A DNA stretch of 64,000 bases from Castellaniella sp. GTDB lineage: Bacteria; Pseudomonadota; Gammaproteobacteria; Burkholderiales; Burkholderiaceae_B. Every line of letters starts with the position of its first letter. Positions within the stretch are counted from its first letter, which is position 1. The notes under the pieces are model-generated. The model was given only the letters and a program-made list of their open reading frames with translations, was not told the origin of the DNA and did not search any database. The stretch is from the NCBI RefSeq assembly GCF_034675845.1, contig NZ_JAUCCU010000001.1, forward strand, positions 124,001 through 188,000, read 5' to 3'. A program made the position numbers and the translations under genes. This document shows positions 27,782-37,700 of this stretch, one piece after another.

Positions 27782-29461
27782 AATCCAGCTCTTTCATGAT
27801 GTCTGACCCCAACGATAACGAGCGCCGCCCCATGACCCACGAAGAACGCCGGGTCATCCTGGCGTCCTCCATGGGCACAGTCTTTGAATGGTATGACTTT
27901 TATATTTACGGCTCGCTGGCAGCCATCATCGCCCAGCACTTTTTCTCCGGGGTCAACCCCACCGCCGGCTTTATCTTTGCATTGCTGACATTTGCCGCCG
28001 GCTTTGCCGTGCGGCCTTTTGGCGCCTTGGTGTTTGGCCGTCTGGGCGATATGGTGGGACGCAAATACGCCTTTGTCGTCTCCATCCTGATCATGGGGCT
28101 CTCCACTTTTCTGGTGGGGGTGCTGCCCTCATCGGCCTCCATCGGCACAGCCGCTCCCCTGATCCTATTGCTGCTGCGACTGCTGCAGGGCCTGGCGCTG
28201 GGGGGGGGAATACGGCGGGGCTGCGGTCTATGTGGCCGAACACGCGCCCAACCACCGCCGCGGATTTTTTACCAGTTGGATACAGACGACTGCCACCACC
28301 GGCATGTTTCTGTCCTTGGTGGTGGTGTTGGGCACCCGCGCCACCCTGGGCAACGAGGCCTTTGAAGCCTGGGGCTGGCGGGTGCCATTCCTGATTTCTG
28401 TGCTGCTGCTGGTGATTTCCGTCTGGATTCGGCTGCGGCTGCACGAATCCCCGGCCTTTACCCGCATGAAATCCGAAGGCCTGGTGTCCCGCGCGCCCAT
28501 CAAGGAAGCCTTTGGCCGCAGGCGCAATCTGCGATTGATTCTGCTGGCCCTGATCGGCCTGACGGCTGGTCAGGCAGTCGTCTGGTATACCGGACAGTTC
28601 TATGCCCTGTATTTCCTGACCGAAGCCCTGGGGGTGAACGCCAATATCGCCAATGTGCTGGTGGCCATGTCGCTGCTGCTGGCCTGTCCGTTTTTTCTGG
28701 TGTTCGGCGCCCTGTCCGACCGCATTGGGCGCAAGCCCATCATCATGGCCGGCTGCCTGATTGCCTGCCTGACGTACTTCCCGGTCTTCAAGGGCCTGAC
28801 CCACTATGCCAACCCTGCGCTGGAACGCGCCCAGCAAAACGCCCCCGTCTATGTGGTCGCCGACCCGAATAACTGCGTCTTGCAGTTCAACCCCATCGGC
28901 ACGGCATTGTTCACCAGTTCTTGCGATCTCCTGAAGGGCTTCATGGCCTCTCATTCGGTCCATTACGTCAACCAGCCAGCGCCTGACGGCACGGTTGCCT
29001 ATGCCTTGGTCGGCACTCAGCGGATCGATTCCTTCGAAGGCACAGACTTATCGCGAGCGGAATTTGCCGAACGCAGCACCGAGCTACAAGCGGCGCTGAC
29101 CTACGCAGTGCGCAGCCACGGCTACCCCGCCTATGCCGATCCATCCCAGATCAACTACATCATGGTGCTGGCGCTGCTGTTTTTCCTGGTGCTGCTGGTC
29201 ACCATGGTGTACGGCCCCATCGCCGCCATGCTGGTCGAGATGTTTCCTACCCGCATCCGCTATACCTCCATGAGCGTCCCCTATCATATCGGCAATGGCT
29301 GGTTCGGAGGATTCCTGCCGCCGGTGGCTTTTGCCACCGTGGCCACCACCGGCAATATGTATGACGGCCTGTGGTATCCCATCATTGTTTGCGTCATGAC
29401 CCTGGTGGTGGGCACGTTGTTTGTGCGCGAGACGCGCCACAATGACCTGGACGCCCCCTAG
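27778..29461 (+). pseudogene. MHS-family MFS transporter, frameshifted at a G9 tract
   Basis: The first frame encodes an MFS N-terminus of metabolite:H+ symporter type (SMGTVFEWYDFYIYGSLAAI, RPFGALVFGRLGDMVGRKYA, LLLRLLQGLALGG). It then runs into poly-G at 28200-28208 and goes out of frame. The second frame resumes exactly (YGGAAVYVAEHAPNHRRGFF) and continues to the stop at 29461 with all later helices and a large loop of about 100 residues before the last helices. Nine Gs are present where eight restore one 560-residue protein. The substrate is unknown; relatives carry carboxylates or betaine. The ATG overlaps the kinase stop. Confidence 0.85.
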
Positions 29462-29548
29462 AGGCCCCGCACGCGCCCTACCGCAAACTCACCAAAACCA
29501 TCGCGTACAATCAAGGCCCTTCTTATCCTTGCCTGACCTGACACGACC

Positions 29549-30442
29549 ATGTGGTTCAAGAATCTCAAGCTCTACCGCCTTGCCCCCGATGTCCAACTGA
29601 CGATGTCCGATCTGGAAGCCGCCCTGGAGCCCCTGGCCTTTCGCCCCGGCAGCAGCCAGGATAGCCAGACCTCGGGCTGGATGCCGCCGCGCGATGACAG
29701 CGGCCTGGTCTACGGACAGCACGGCCAGTTCCTGCTGCGCCTGCAAACCGAAAAAAAACTGCTGCCCACCACTGTGATCAATCAGGCCAGCAAAGCCCGC
29801 GCCATCCAGATTGAAGAACAGCAGGGCTACAAGCCCGGGCGCAAGCAAATGAAGGAAATCAAGGAACAAATGACGATGGAGCTGCTGCCCCGCGCCTTTG
29901 TCATTGCCCACGATACCCGGGCCTGGATCGACACAGTCAACCGCTGGGTCGCGATTGACGCGGCAGCCACCGCCCGCAGCGACGAGATCCTGGGCCTGCT
30001 GGCCAAGACCATGACTCCGTTTCCCATCGTGCCGCTGCACGTCGAGATGTCACCCGCCGCCGCCATGACGCTATGGCTCAGCGAAAATGAAGCCCCGGCA
30101 GGGTTCACCATCGATCAGGACACAGAACTGCGCTCGACGGGCGAGTCGCGCGCCACCGTGCGCTATGTGCGCCAAAGCGTGGATGCCGACGAAGTACGCC
30201 GCCACATCGAAGCGGGCAAGCAATGCACCCGCCTGGCCATGACCTGGAACGACCGCGTATCCTTTGTGCTGACGGACAACCTGGACATCAAGCGGGTCGC
30301 CCCGCTGGATATCCTGAAGGAACACCAGGACGCCCAGGCCGCCAATGAAGCCGAGCAATTCGACGCCGATTTCGCCCTGATGACGGGCGAACTGGCCCGC
30401 ATGCTGAATGACCTCGTGACGGTGCTGGGCGAAAAAGCCTAG
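29549..30442 (+). CDS. rdgC: Recombination-associated protein RdgC
   Basis: A 297-residue DNA-binding protein that forms ring dimers on DNA and can inhibit RecA. Family marks are MWFKNLKLYRL at the start, YGQHGQFLLRLQTEKKLLP, KQMKEIKEQMTMELLPRAFV and RLAMTWNDRVSFVLTDNLDI. Length is normal. Its TAG stop is nested with the stop of the convergent pyrB in a shared CTAG. Confidence 0.95.
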   Translation: MWFKNLKLYRLAPDVQLTMSDLEAALEPLAFRPGSSQDSQTSGWMPPRDDSGLVYGQHGQFLLRLQTEKKLLPTTVINQASKARAIQIEEQQGYKPGRKQMKEIKEQMTMELLPRAFVIAHDTRAWIDTVNRWVAIDAAATARSDEILGLLAKTMTPFPIVPLHVEMSPAAAMTLWLSENEAPAGFTIDQDTELRSTGESRATVRYVRQSVDADEVRRHIEAGKQCTRLAMTWNDRVSFVLTDNLDIKRVAPLDILKEHQDAQAANEAEQFDADFALMTGELARMLNDLVTVLGEKA

Positions 30443-31731
30443 TCCATCCCGTGAAACACACTGTCATCCGGTCCGATGTGCGAAGGCGGCGCCCAGGTCA
30501 CATCCCGCAATGAATGCTGCACCAGGCCTTCTACGCCTAGCAGCACCGCAAAAATCGCCATCCGGACCGGAATGCCATTATCGGCCTGGCGAAAGATCGC
30601 CAGACGGGAATCATGGTTCAAGTCGGTGCTGAGATCATGGGCGCCTTCGCGGCTGTCGCGCGGCAAGGGATGCATGACGATCACATCCGGCCCGCAGCAA
30701 GCGTCCACGATGGCCCGATTGACCTGGAACTCGGCCGAATAGCCTTCCAGGCTCTCGCCGCTGAAGCGCTCTTTTTGTACCCGCGTAGCATAAATCACAT
30801 CCGCGCCTTTCAGGCCGGTTGCCAGATCATGCGTCTGCTCGATGACGTGACCGTTCTTGGCCGCCTTTTCCAGCAGGTGTTCCGGCATTTCCAGGCCCGG
30901 CGGTGAAATCAGGGTGAATTTCAACCCCCGGTACAGGGCCAGCAGCTTGATCAGCGAATGCACAGTGCGGCCATACTTCAGGTCGCCCGTCATGGCGATA
31001 TGCGCACCATCCAGCAGTTTTCCCAGGCGGGAAAACTCGGTCAAAATCGTGTAGAGATCCAGCAAGGCCTGGCTAGGGTGTTCGCCTGCGCCATCACCGC
31101 CGTTGACCACGGGAATATTGGTGGCTGCGGCAAATTCGGCTACCGAGCCCTTATCGGGATGGCGGATCACCATGGCATCCACATAGCCGCTCATGACACG
31201 GCTGGTGTCATAAATGGATTCGCCCTTCGCCATAGAGGAAAAAGTAAAGCCCGTGGTATCGCACACCGAGCCTCCCAAGCGGCAAAACGCAGCCCCGAAG
31301 CTGACCCGGGTGCGGGTGCTGGCCTCGAAGAACAGGTTCCCCAGCACGGCCCCCTCAAGGACTCGGGAAACCTTTTGACGCCGTGCAATCGGCTGCATCA
31401 GATCGGCCACCCGAAACAAATCCTCGACGGATTCGCGGCTGAACTGATCGACGGACAGCAACTGATGTTTATTATCGACTGCAATCCGATCCCGCAAAGA
31501 ACCAGATTGTGCGCTTTGCGCATATTTTTCCAGCAAGGCCCCGTTTTCGACGATTTCAGTGACGAAGCGCGAGACTACTTCGGGCATGCTGCGGGCCTCC
31601 TGGGATTCCTCCGGCAGCAGCCAGGTGTCCAAGGCGCGGCGTTTTACCCCGATCCGTGCGGCAAACACGTCCCGGGTCAGGTTGAGGCGACGCATGGCAT
31701 CACGCAGAAAGACTTGTTGAGAGACTGCCAT
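30439..31731 (-). CDS. pyrB: Aspartate carbamoyltransferase with N-terminal HTH-like extension
   Basis: A 430-residue enzyme that makes carbamoyl-aspartate in pyrimidine synthesis. The catalytic core has EASTRTRVSFGAAFCRLGG (carbamoyl-phosphate loop), GDGAGEHPSQALLDLYT and VIVMHPLPRDSREG. About 85 residues precede the core; residues 7-40 (LRDAMRRLNLTRDVFAARIG, then VKRRALDTWLLPE) look like a helix-turn-helix of the kind in phage-type repressors. Most PyrB proteins are about 310 residues; this long form is known in betaproteobacteria. I chose the ATG at 31731 for its GGAG at 6 nt; 31734 is also possible. No pyrI is adjacent. Confidence 0.9.
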   Translation of the reverse strand: MAVSQQVFLRDAMRRLNLTRDVFAARIGVKRRALDTWLLPEESQEARSMPEVVSRFVTEIVENGALLEKYAQSAQSGSLRDRIAVDNKHQLLSVDQFSRESVEDLFRVADLMQPIARRQKVSRVLEGAVLGNLFFEASTRTRVSFGAAFCRLGGSVCDTTGFTFSSMAKGESIYDTSRVMSGYVDAMVIRHPDKGSVAEFAAATNIPVVNGGDGAGEHPSQALLDLYTILTEFSRLGKLLDGAHIAMTGDLKYGRTVHSLIKLLALYRGLKFTLISPPGLEMPEHLLEKAAKNGHVIEQTHDLATGLKGADVIYATRVQKERFSGESLEGYSAEFQVNRAIVDACCGPDVIVMHPLPRDSREGAHDLSTDLNHDSRLAIFRQADNGIPVRMAIFAVLLGVEGLVQHSLRDVTWAPPSHIGPDDSVFHGMD

Positions 31732-31853
31732 CATAGGCTCCATATACGCAATGCGTAGATTTTTACCGATAGCATGGACATCAGGCAAGTAAAATCATCG
31801 CCTAATTTGCACAGTCAACAAAAAAGCAACGATTCAGCCGCGCCGCCGCCAAC

Positions 31854-32426
31854 CTAGGGCACACCGGCCACCGACCTGGCGGCAACCTCGGCGTTATGCA
31901 CCGAGCCCACCGCAAAGGCAAGCTTCTGTGCGTGGATGGGTGCGGCATACGTAGGGGCAGCCAACATCATTTTCCCCACCACCAAGGCCAGGCGCAAGCC
32001 AGGATTGGCCGCCGTGACAGTACGCAGTTTTTCCAGCCCAGCATCCGTCAGGATCAGCACCAGCAAACCACCGCCAGCCTGGTCAGTGGCGGATTGAATG
32101 CCCATCAGATCGCTACGGTCAATAATGGCGTCCGTCCGTACATACAATATGCCCTTGGGCTGCAAAGGGACGGGCGTCCAGCCCGGCCGGGCCTTGCTAT
32201 CGGCCAGGAATACCCGCAGATCCACAGCCTCTCGGGTGTTTTCCAGGGACTGGATGGGGCCGACCTGAGTCGAGCCCTGCACTGCGGATGTGCCCAGGGG
32301 GGATTGATTTCCTTTTTCTGGCGCAGGGGCCTGCGACATGAGGGCGGATGGCGTCTGGCAGGCGGCCAAGGCACCCAGCAGCAAAACCACCAGAGCAAGA
32401 CGTGCGCTTTGAGGGAGACGCGGCAT
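31854..32426 (-). CDS. Predicted lipoprotein downstream of pbpC
   Basis: A 190-residue protein with a type II signal peptide (LALVVLLLGALAACQTPS; lipobox LAAC), so it is probably anchored in the outer or inner membrane. The mature part begins with a Gln/Pro/Ser-rich linker and then a folded region (EAVDLRVFLADSKARPGWTP, PKGILYVRTDAIIDRSDLMG) vaguely resembling the P1 head fold of SecD; I am not sure of this. It lies 12 bp after pbpC with AAGGA at a good distance, so it is likely in the same operon. Confidence 0.75.
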   Translation of the reverse strand: MPRLPQSARLALVVLLLGALAACQTPSALMSQAPAPEKGNQSPLGTSAVQGSTQVGPIQSLENTREAVDLRVFLADSKARPGWTPVPLQPKGILYVRTDAIIDRSDLMGIQSATDQAGGGLLVLILTDAGLEKLRTVTAANPGLRLALVVGKMMLAAPTYAAPIHAQKLAFAVGSVHNAEVAARSVAGVP

Positions 32427-32438
32427 CGTGACGTCCTT

Positions 32439-34724
32439 TTAAGGTTCCATGAGCCCCGATGATGACATATTTCCGAACATAGGGCCGCCAGCCCGCACCG
32501 TCACCCCCGCACGATCCAGACGCTGACCTTGCAGGTCCTGCAGTTCAAAAACATAATGCCCCGGCCTGGGCACCCAATCAGGGACAGATCCCACGCCATA
32601 CAACACCCCGTCCAGCAGCCAGCGCACCTGGCTCACCGGGCGCGACAGGGCATCCACGGCACGCAGCGGCATCCGCTGGCGACTCATCGGAATATCCGGG
32701 TCCAGCGCCAGCACCGTTCCATCCACCGGCTGGGCAATCCGGGCACGACCAGGCGGCGAAGCAGGCGGCATAAAAACCGCCTGGGCCGTATCCCCCAGAA
32801 AAAACTCCGTGCGATCAGGCTCTATCCCGGCCCCAAAATGCACGGGCTGCGTCACCACGTCAGCCGGTATCGCAGGCTGCCCCCTCTCACTCGAGAGTTG
32901 GGACTGCGCCAGCCATTCCATCAGGTCATGCCAAATCGGCCCGGCTCCGCTGACCCCCGAGACTTGGCGCATGCTGGCCCCGGCGCTATTGCCCACCCAG
33001 ACCCCGACCGTATGGTGCGCTGACCAGCCCAGGCACCAGTTGTCGCGCATATCCCGGCTGGTGCCGGTCTTGACCGCAGACCAGATGCGCGTGGACAGTG
33101 GACTGTCCAGGCCAAAGGTCCGCGCGCGCGCCTGGCGATCCGACAAAATGTCCCCGACAATCCAGGCGGCTCCGGGCGTGAACAAGGGCAGCCCGGTCTG
33201 TCGACCAGCCTGATGCGTATCTACCCAGGAAACCGGCGCGTATTCGCCGCCTCGCGCCAATGCCCGGTAGGCATTGCTCAGCGACAATAAGGTCACATCC
33301 GCCGACCCCAAGGCCAAGCTATAGCCATAGTAGTCACCGGCATGCACCAAGGGCAGACCCAAGGCCGTCAGACGCTGCGTCAGCACATCCGGCCCCACCA
33401 TCAGCAGGGTACGCACTGCCGGGATGTTCAACGACGACGCCAACGCCGTCCGTACACTGACCCAGCCACTGAAGCGATGGTCATAGTTATCCGGCACATA
33501 TAATCCCCCACCCACAGCAAGATCCAGCGGACGATCATCCAGCAAAGAAGCGGCCGTCAGCCGCTGCTGATCCAGCGCCAGGGCATAGAGAAAGGGTTTC
33601 AGCGTGGAGCCCGCCTGGCGCAAGGCCTGGGCATGGTCCACCTGGGCCGCATCCGACAAGCCACCGGACGAGCCGACATAGGCCAGCACCTCTCCAGTGC
33701 GATTATCCAGCACCACCACGGCGGCATCGGTCACCCCGGTGCCGCGCAATTCCAGCAAGTGCCGCCGCACAGACGCCACCGCCAAAGCCTGCAAATCCGC
33801 ATTCAGGCTGGTCTGCAGATCCCCGCGCCGCGGAACCTGCCCGGCTGCCAACAAGGCACGCGCCCAATGCGGGGCCAGCCCAGGCGCATCAAACCGCCTG
33901 GACTGCGCACGCGCCAGCGCCACGCGGATGAAATCCCGTAAATTGCTGCACTCCTCGGGGCGCCCCAAATCCTGCAGCAAAGCGCAACTGCGCCGCGCCA
34001 GCAGCGGAACACTGGCATTTGGGCCACGCAGCAAGACCGCCGCCAGCACGGATTCTTTGAGTGTCAGGCCAGAGGCCTGCTTCTGGAACATGACGCGGGC
34101 CAAGGCATCCACCCCAACCAGCTCGCCGCGATAGGCAGCCAGATTGAGATAGGCCTCCAGGATTTGAGGTTTGGTCCAATCGGTCTCCAACTGGCGGGCG
34201 GCTTGCATCTGGTCCCATTTTTGCCCAAAGCCCCGTCCCCCCGGACCACGCTGCAGGGCGGGATCCAGCATCGCGGCCAGCTGCATGCTCAGGGTCGAGG
34301 CCCCACGCTGCCCATCGCCCCACACAAATGACCAGGCCGCGGCGGCACTGGCCATCCAGTCTACCCCCGCGTGTTCATAGAAGCGATGGTCCTCGGAGCG
34401 CACGACGGCATGCTGCAGCGCCACTGAAACATCGGACAAGGCCAGCCAATCCCCCCGGCGAGCCGAATAATCCGTGCGTATCCGCTGGATGACAGAACCG
34501 TTCGTCGCCAGCACACGCACATCGGAAGGCTGCCAGGCTGCCACCACGGCGGCATAGGCCGGAATCTCGGTCCTAATCTGGAGCAAATCGTCAGGCGCTG
34601 CGGGCTGCCCGGCTGCCGCCAGGGGCATCAGGGCCTGGGCGGGGGCACCTGGGAGCCCCAACAGCATCGCAAGGCACAAGGCCAGACGCTGGGCCGCCCG
34701 ACCACAAATCCACCGCATATTCAT
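32439..34724 (-). CDS. pbpC: Penicillin-binding protein 1C
   Basis: A bifunctional peptidoglycan synthase of about 761 residues. An N-terminal signal or anchor is followed by a family 51 glycosyltransferase domain (VRSEDHRFYEHAGVD with the catalytic Glu, GQRGASTLSMQLAAML). The transpeptidase domain has AGSTLKPFLYALAL (SxxK), SLSNAYRALARGG (SxN) and SAVKTGTSRDMRDNW (KTG). A BiPBP_C domain closes the protein. The ATG at 34724 overlaps the macroglobulin stop (TGATG). PBP1C and alpha-2-macroglobulin are a known pair thought to guard the periplasm. Confidence 0.95.
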   Translation of the reverse strand: MNMRWICGRAAQRLALCLAMLLGLPGAPAQALMPLAAAGQPAAPDDLLQIRTEIPAYAAVVAAWQPSDVRVLATNGSVIQRIRTDYSARRGDWLALSDVSVALQHAVVRSEDHRFYEHAGVDWMASAAAAWSFVWGDGQRGASTLSMQLAAMLDPALQRGPGGRGFGQKWDQMQAARQLETDWTKPQILEAYLNLAAYRGELVGVDALARVMFQKQASGLTLKESVLAAVLLRGPNASVPLLARRSCALLQDLGRPEECSNLRDFIRVALARAQSRRFDAPGLAPHWARALLAAGQVPRRGDLQTSLNADLQALAVASVRRHLLELRGTGVTDAAVVVLDNRTGEVLAYVGSSGGLSDAAQVDHAQALRQAGSTLKPFLYALALDQQRLTAASLLDDRPLDLAVGGGLYVPDNYDHRFSGWVSVRTALASSLNIPAVRTLLMVGPDVLTQRLTALGLPLVHAGDYYGYSLALGSADVTLLSLSNAYRALARGGEYAPVSWVDTHQAGRQTGLPLFTPGAAWIVGDILSDRQARARTFGLDSPLSTRIWSAVKTGTSRDMRDNWCLGWSAHHTVGVWVGNSAGASMRQVSGVSGAGPIWHDLMEWLAQSQLSSERGQPAIPADVVTQPVHFGAGIEPDRTEFFLGDTAQAVFMPPASPPGRARIAQPVDGTVLALDPDIPMSRQRMPLRAVDALSRPVSQVRWLLDGVLYGVGSVPDWVPRPGHYVFELQDLQGQRLDRAGVTVRAGGPMFGNMSSSGLMEP

Positions 34725-37700
34725 CAATCCGGCTGCACGACAAAAGCGCCGTTAGGCAGGCTGCCAAACACATCCGGCTGGTACAAGGCCTCTACCCGAG
34801 TGGGTGGAAGCTGGTAATCCCCCGGCACATTGATGCGCACCGTGTACTCCAGCACCTGGACACCAGCATCCAGCACCTCGTAGTAGGCGCGATACATGCC
34901 TGCATCGCGCTCGATATAGGTCGGACGATCCCAATACGACTGGTCTGCGGATTCGCCCTGAGTAGCAATCAGGGAGTCCCCCCCCCAGGCCACCACCCAG
35001 AATCGTGGCACCGGCTGGCACTGGATCGCTGATGACCGCCCAGACAGTCGCTTCCCGACTATGAATACGTAACTGCACCCGATAGATATCACCCACCGAC
35101 CAGCGTCCAGGCTGCGCCTGGGACACCGGCACCATGCGGCGTTCCAGCCGCATGCCGGCATCCACCGGCTTGGTCTGAGGAATGGCGGCGCGGGCAGTCA
35201 CCGTGGCCCAGCCGCTACCCTCGCCCTGCTGCTGCAATTCGACTGTGCCTTGGCCCGCCTGCGGCCAAGGCAGGTCCACCGACTGGTGGCGCACCCCGGC
35301 GGTCTCGGGCATCTCGGCCCACCTCAACTGCTGGGCAGCCTGCGGGGCCAGATGCACCCTGACAGTCCCTTGGCCCGCCAGGGACTCGATACCCTGAGCG
35401 GTCTGATTCACCGCCAGCACCCCAAGCACATTGGCGCTGGTGGTGGTCCAGGCCCCCTGTTGCTGCAGGGACAACAAGCCCGTCAGCAGGCGCGAAACAT
35501 CTGCCTTCCAGGACGGGCGCTGCAGCACGGCCAGCAGCAATCGCGCCTGGGCAGTGGCGGCGTTGCTCATCAGCCACCAACCGCTATCGGCGCTGTCATC
35601 GGCAACCACCAGCGTCGTGCCATGCCGCCGCAGCCGCGCCCGCAATACCGCATCCGTCTGCGCCAGTAAGGCCTGGCGATCAGCCAACTGGGGCACATGC
35701 TGCAAAATCGACAGCCAGGTCACCACCGCCGCCGTGGGCCAATCACTGACATCCAGCGCAAAACTATCCAGCATGCCTGGCTGCCAGGCATCCGCCAGGG
35801 CCAGTGCGTTGATGGCAATCAGCTTGCGCCAGAAAAGATCCTGTACCGGCGCCCAGGCATTTTCGTCAAGCTGCCCCAGGACAAAGTCCTGCAGGGCCGA
35901 CAACATGGATTCCCGTGCCTGATCGGGCAAGGCCAGCGGCCAGCCCAAGGCCTGGGCATAGGTCGAGATTTCCAGCAATTGCGCCGTCAGCACCACATTG
36001 CCCTGCCCACCCGGAAAATACGACAACAGGCCGGAGTCAGTCTGGTACGCGGACAGGCGCTGCATCAAATCACGCCAAGCGGCGGCATCCTGCATCCCGA
36101 TGGCCTTGGCACTGAGCTGTTCGACGCAAGTATAGGGATAGGCGGCCAGCCAGTCGTGCACCCCCGGCAAGGTGCCGGCCAAGCTGGACTGCAGGGCGAT
36201 TTGTACGCCGCCCCGTGCTGTACCCTGAGCGTCCGTCAGGGCCACCGCCGACGCATCGACCGGCAGCAACTGGGGCACACCGGACACCAGCTGCAGCAAA
36301 GTGGCCTGGCGCACCGCCACCGGCACTGCGGCCTGCAGTTGCTGGGTGACCCGGATGCGATCCGTTACCTGTGCACCGGTCCGGGTCCGGGCCGAAAAGG
36401 CCCAATGCAAGGGTTCGCTATCCTGCCGACCCGACAGCAAAGGCGCGGTCACTGGCCATGCCACCGTCGCGGAAGCCCCCGCCGCCAGATCCAGGGATTG
36501 GTCCGCCAAGGCCTGCGGCGCCTGCGCATCCGCCTGCATCTGTGCCGAGACCGTCAGCGCCAGCGGTGCGTTGGTGCGATTATGGACCGTGGCCTGCGCC
36601 TGGTACTGATCGCGCTCGCGAATGACCTGCGGCAGACCGGAGATGACTTGCAGATCCTGGGTGCTGACAATGCTGATCGCCCCTGTGCCGAACTGCCCCT
36701 GGCCATGATCCACGACAGCCACCAGCCGGAACCGGCTGATGGAATCATTCAGCGGCACCTGGATGCTGGCCTGTCCCTGCTCGTCCAGGGTCAGATCGCC
36801 ACGCCACAGCAGCAGCGTATCAAAGAGTTCCCGGGTCGCGCCAAAGCCGCCACCGCCACCCGCCGACACGGCCTTGCGGCCATAATGGCGCCGTCCCACC
36901 ACCTGCCCCAGGCTGGTCGCGGTATAAACGCCCTCGTCGCGTTCAACCCGCATGGCTTGCAACAAATCCCAGCTGGGGTTATCCATCAGGGACAGCAAGG
37001 CCTCGTCCACCGCCGCAAATGCCACACTGGCGCCGGCTGCCGGTTGACCATCAGGCAGGGTCGCCCGGATACGGACCTGTGCCTGCTCACGCACCTGATA
37101 TTGCTCCCGATCCGCATCGAGCTGCACCTGCAAATGGTCTGACTCGTCACTGACCCGGATCTGCGTCAAGCCGAAACGGAAGGACGGTTTTGCCAAATCC
37201 ACCAAGCCGGTGGGCGCCGGCACCTGATCCACCTGGTCGGCACGCGCCTGAGCCCAGGCCAAGGGATGGCGCCAACCCCAGTCGAAAAACGACGCCCAGG
37301 GGATTTCGCGGATACGCCCCCGCACGGCCAGCACCGACACATAAACATTGGGCCCCCAGCCGGGCTGCACCGGCAAACGCACCACCGGCTGATCGCCATC
37401 CAGCGTGACCACATGGGTTTCCAGCACGCCCTCGCGTTCTACGGCCACCAGCGCCTGGGCCTGGCGAAACGGCATCCGCACGGTGAATTCCGCAATCTCG
37501 CCCGGCCGGTAGCTGGCCTGTGAAGGAATGATGTCGATACGGTCATCATCGCCCCCGGCAAACCAGTTCTCGCCGCCCCACACCCAGATAGAGCTGGCTG
37601 CCTGAGAAATCCGACCCTGGGCGTCCTGCGCCTGGGCCATCAAGCGGATTTCTCCGTCGCGGTCCAGATCAATCGGACAGGACAACAAGCCTTCGGCATC

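Noticed and set aside
28091..28963. A 290-codon minus-strand frame across the MHS transporter
   Set aside because: His/Gln/Gly-rich antisense product; the plus strand has clear MFS motifs in two frames.
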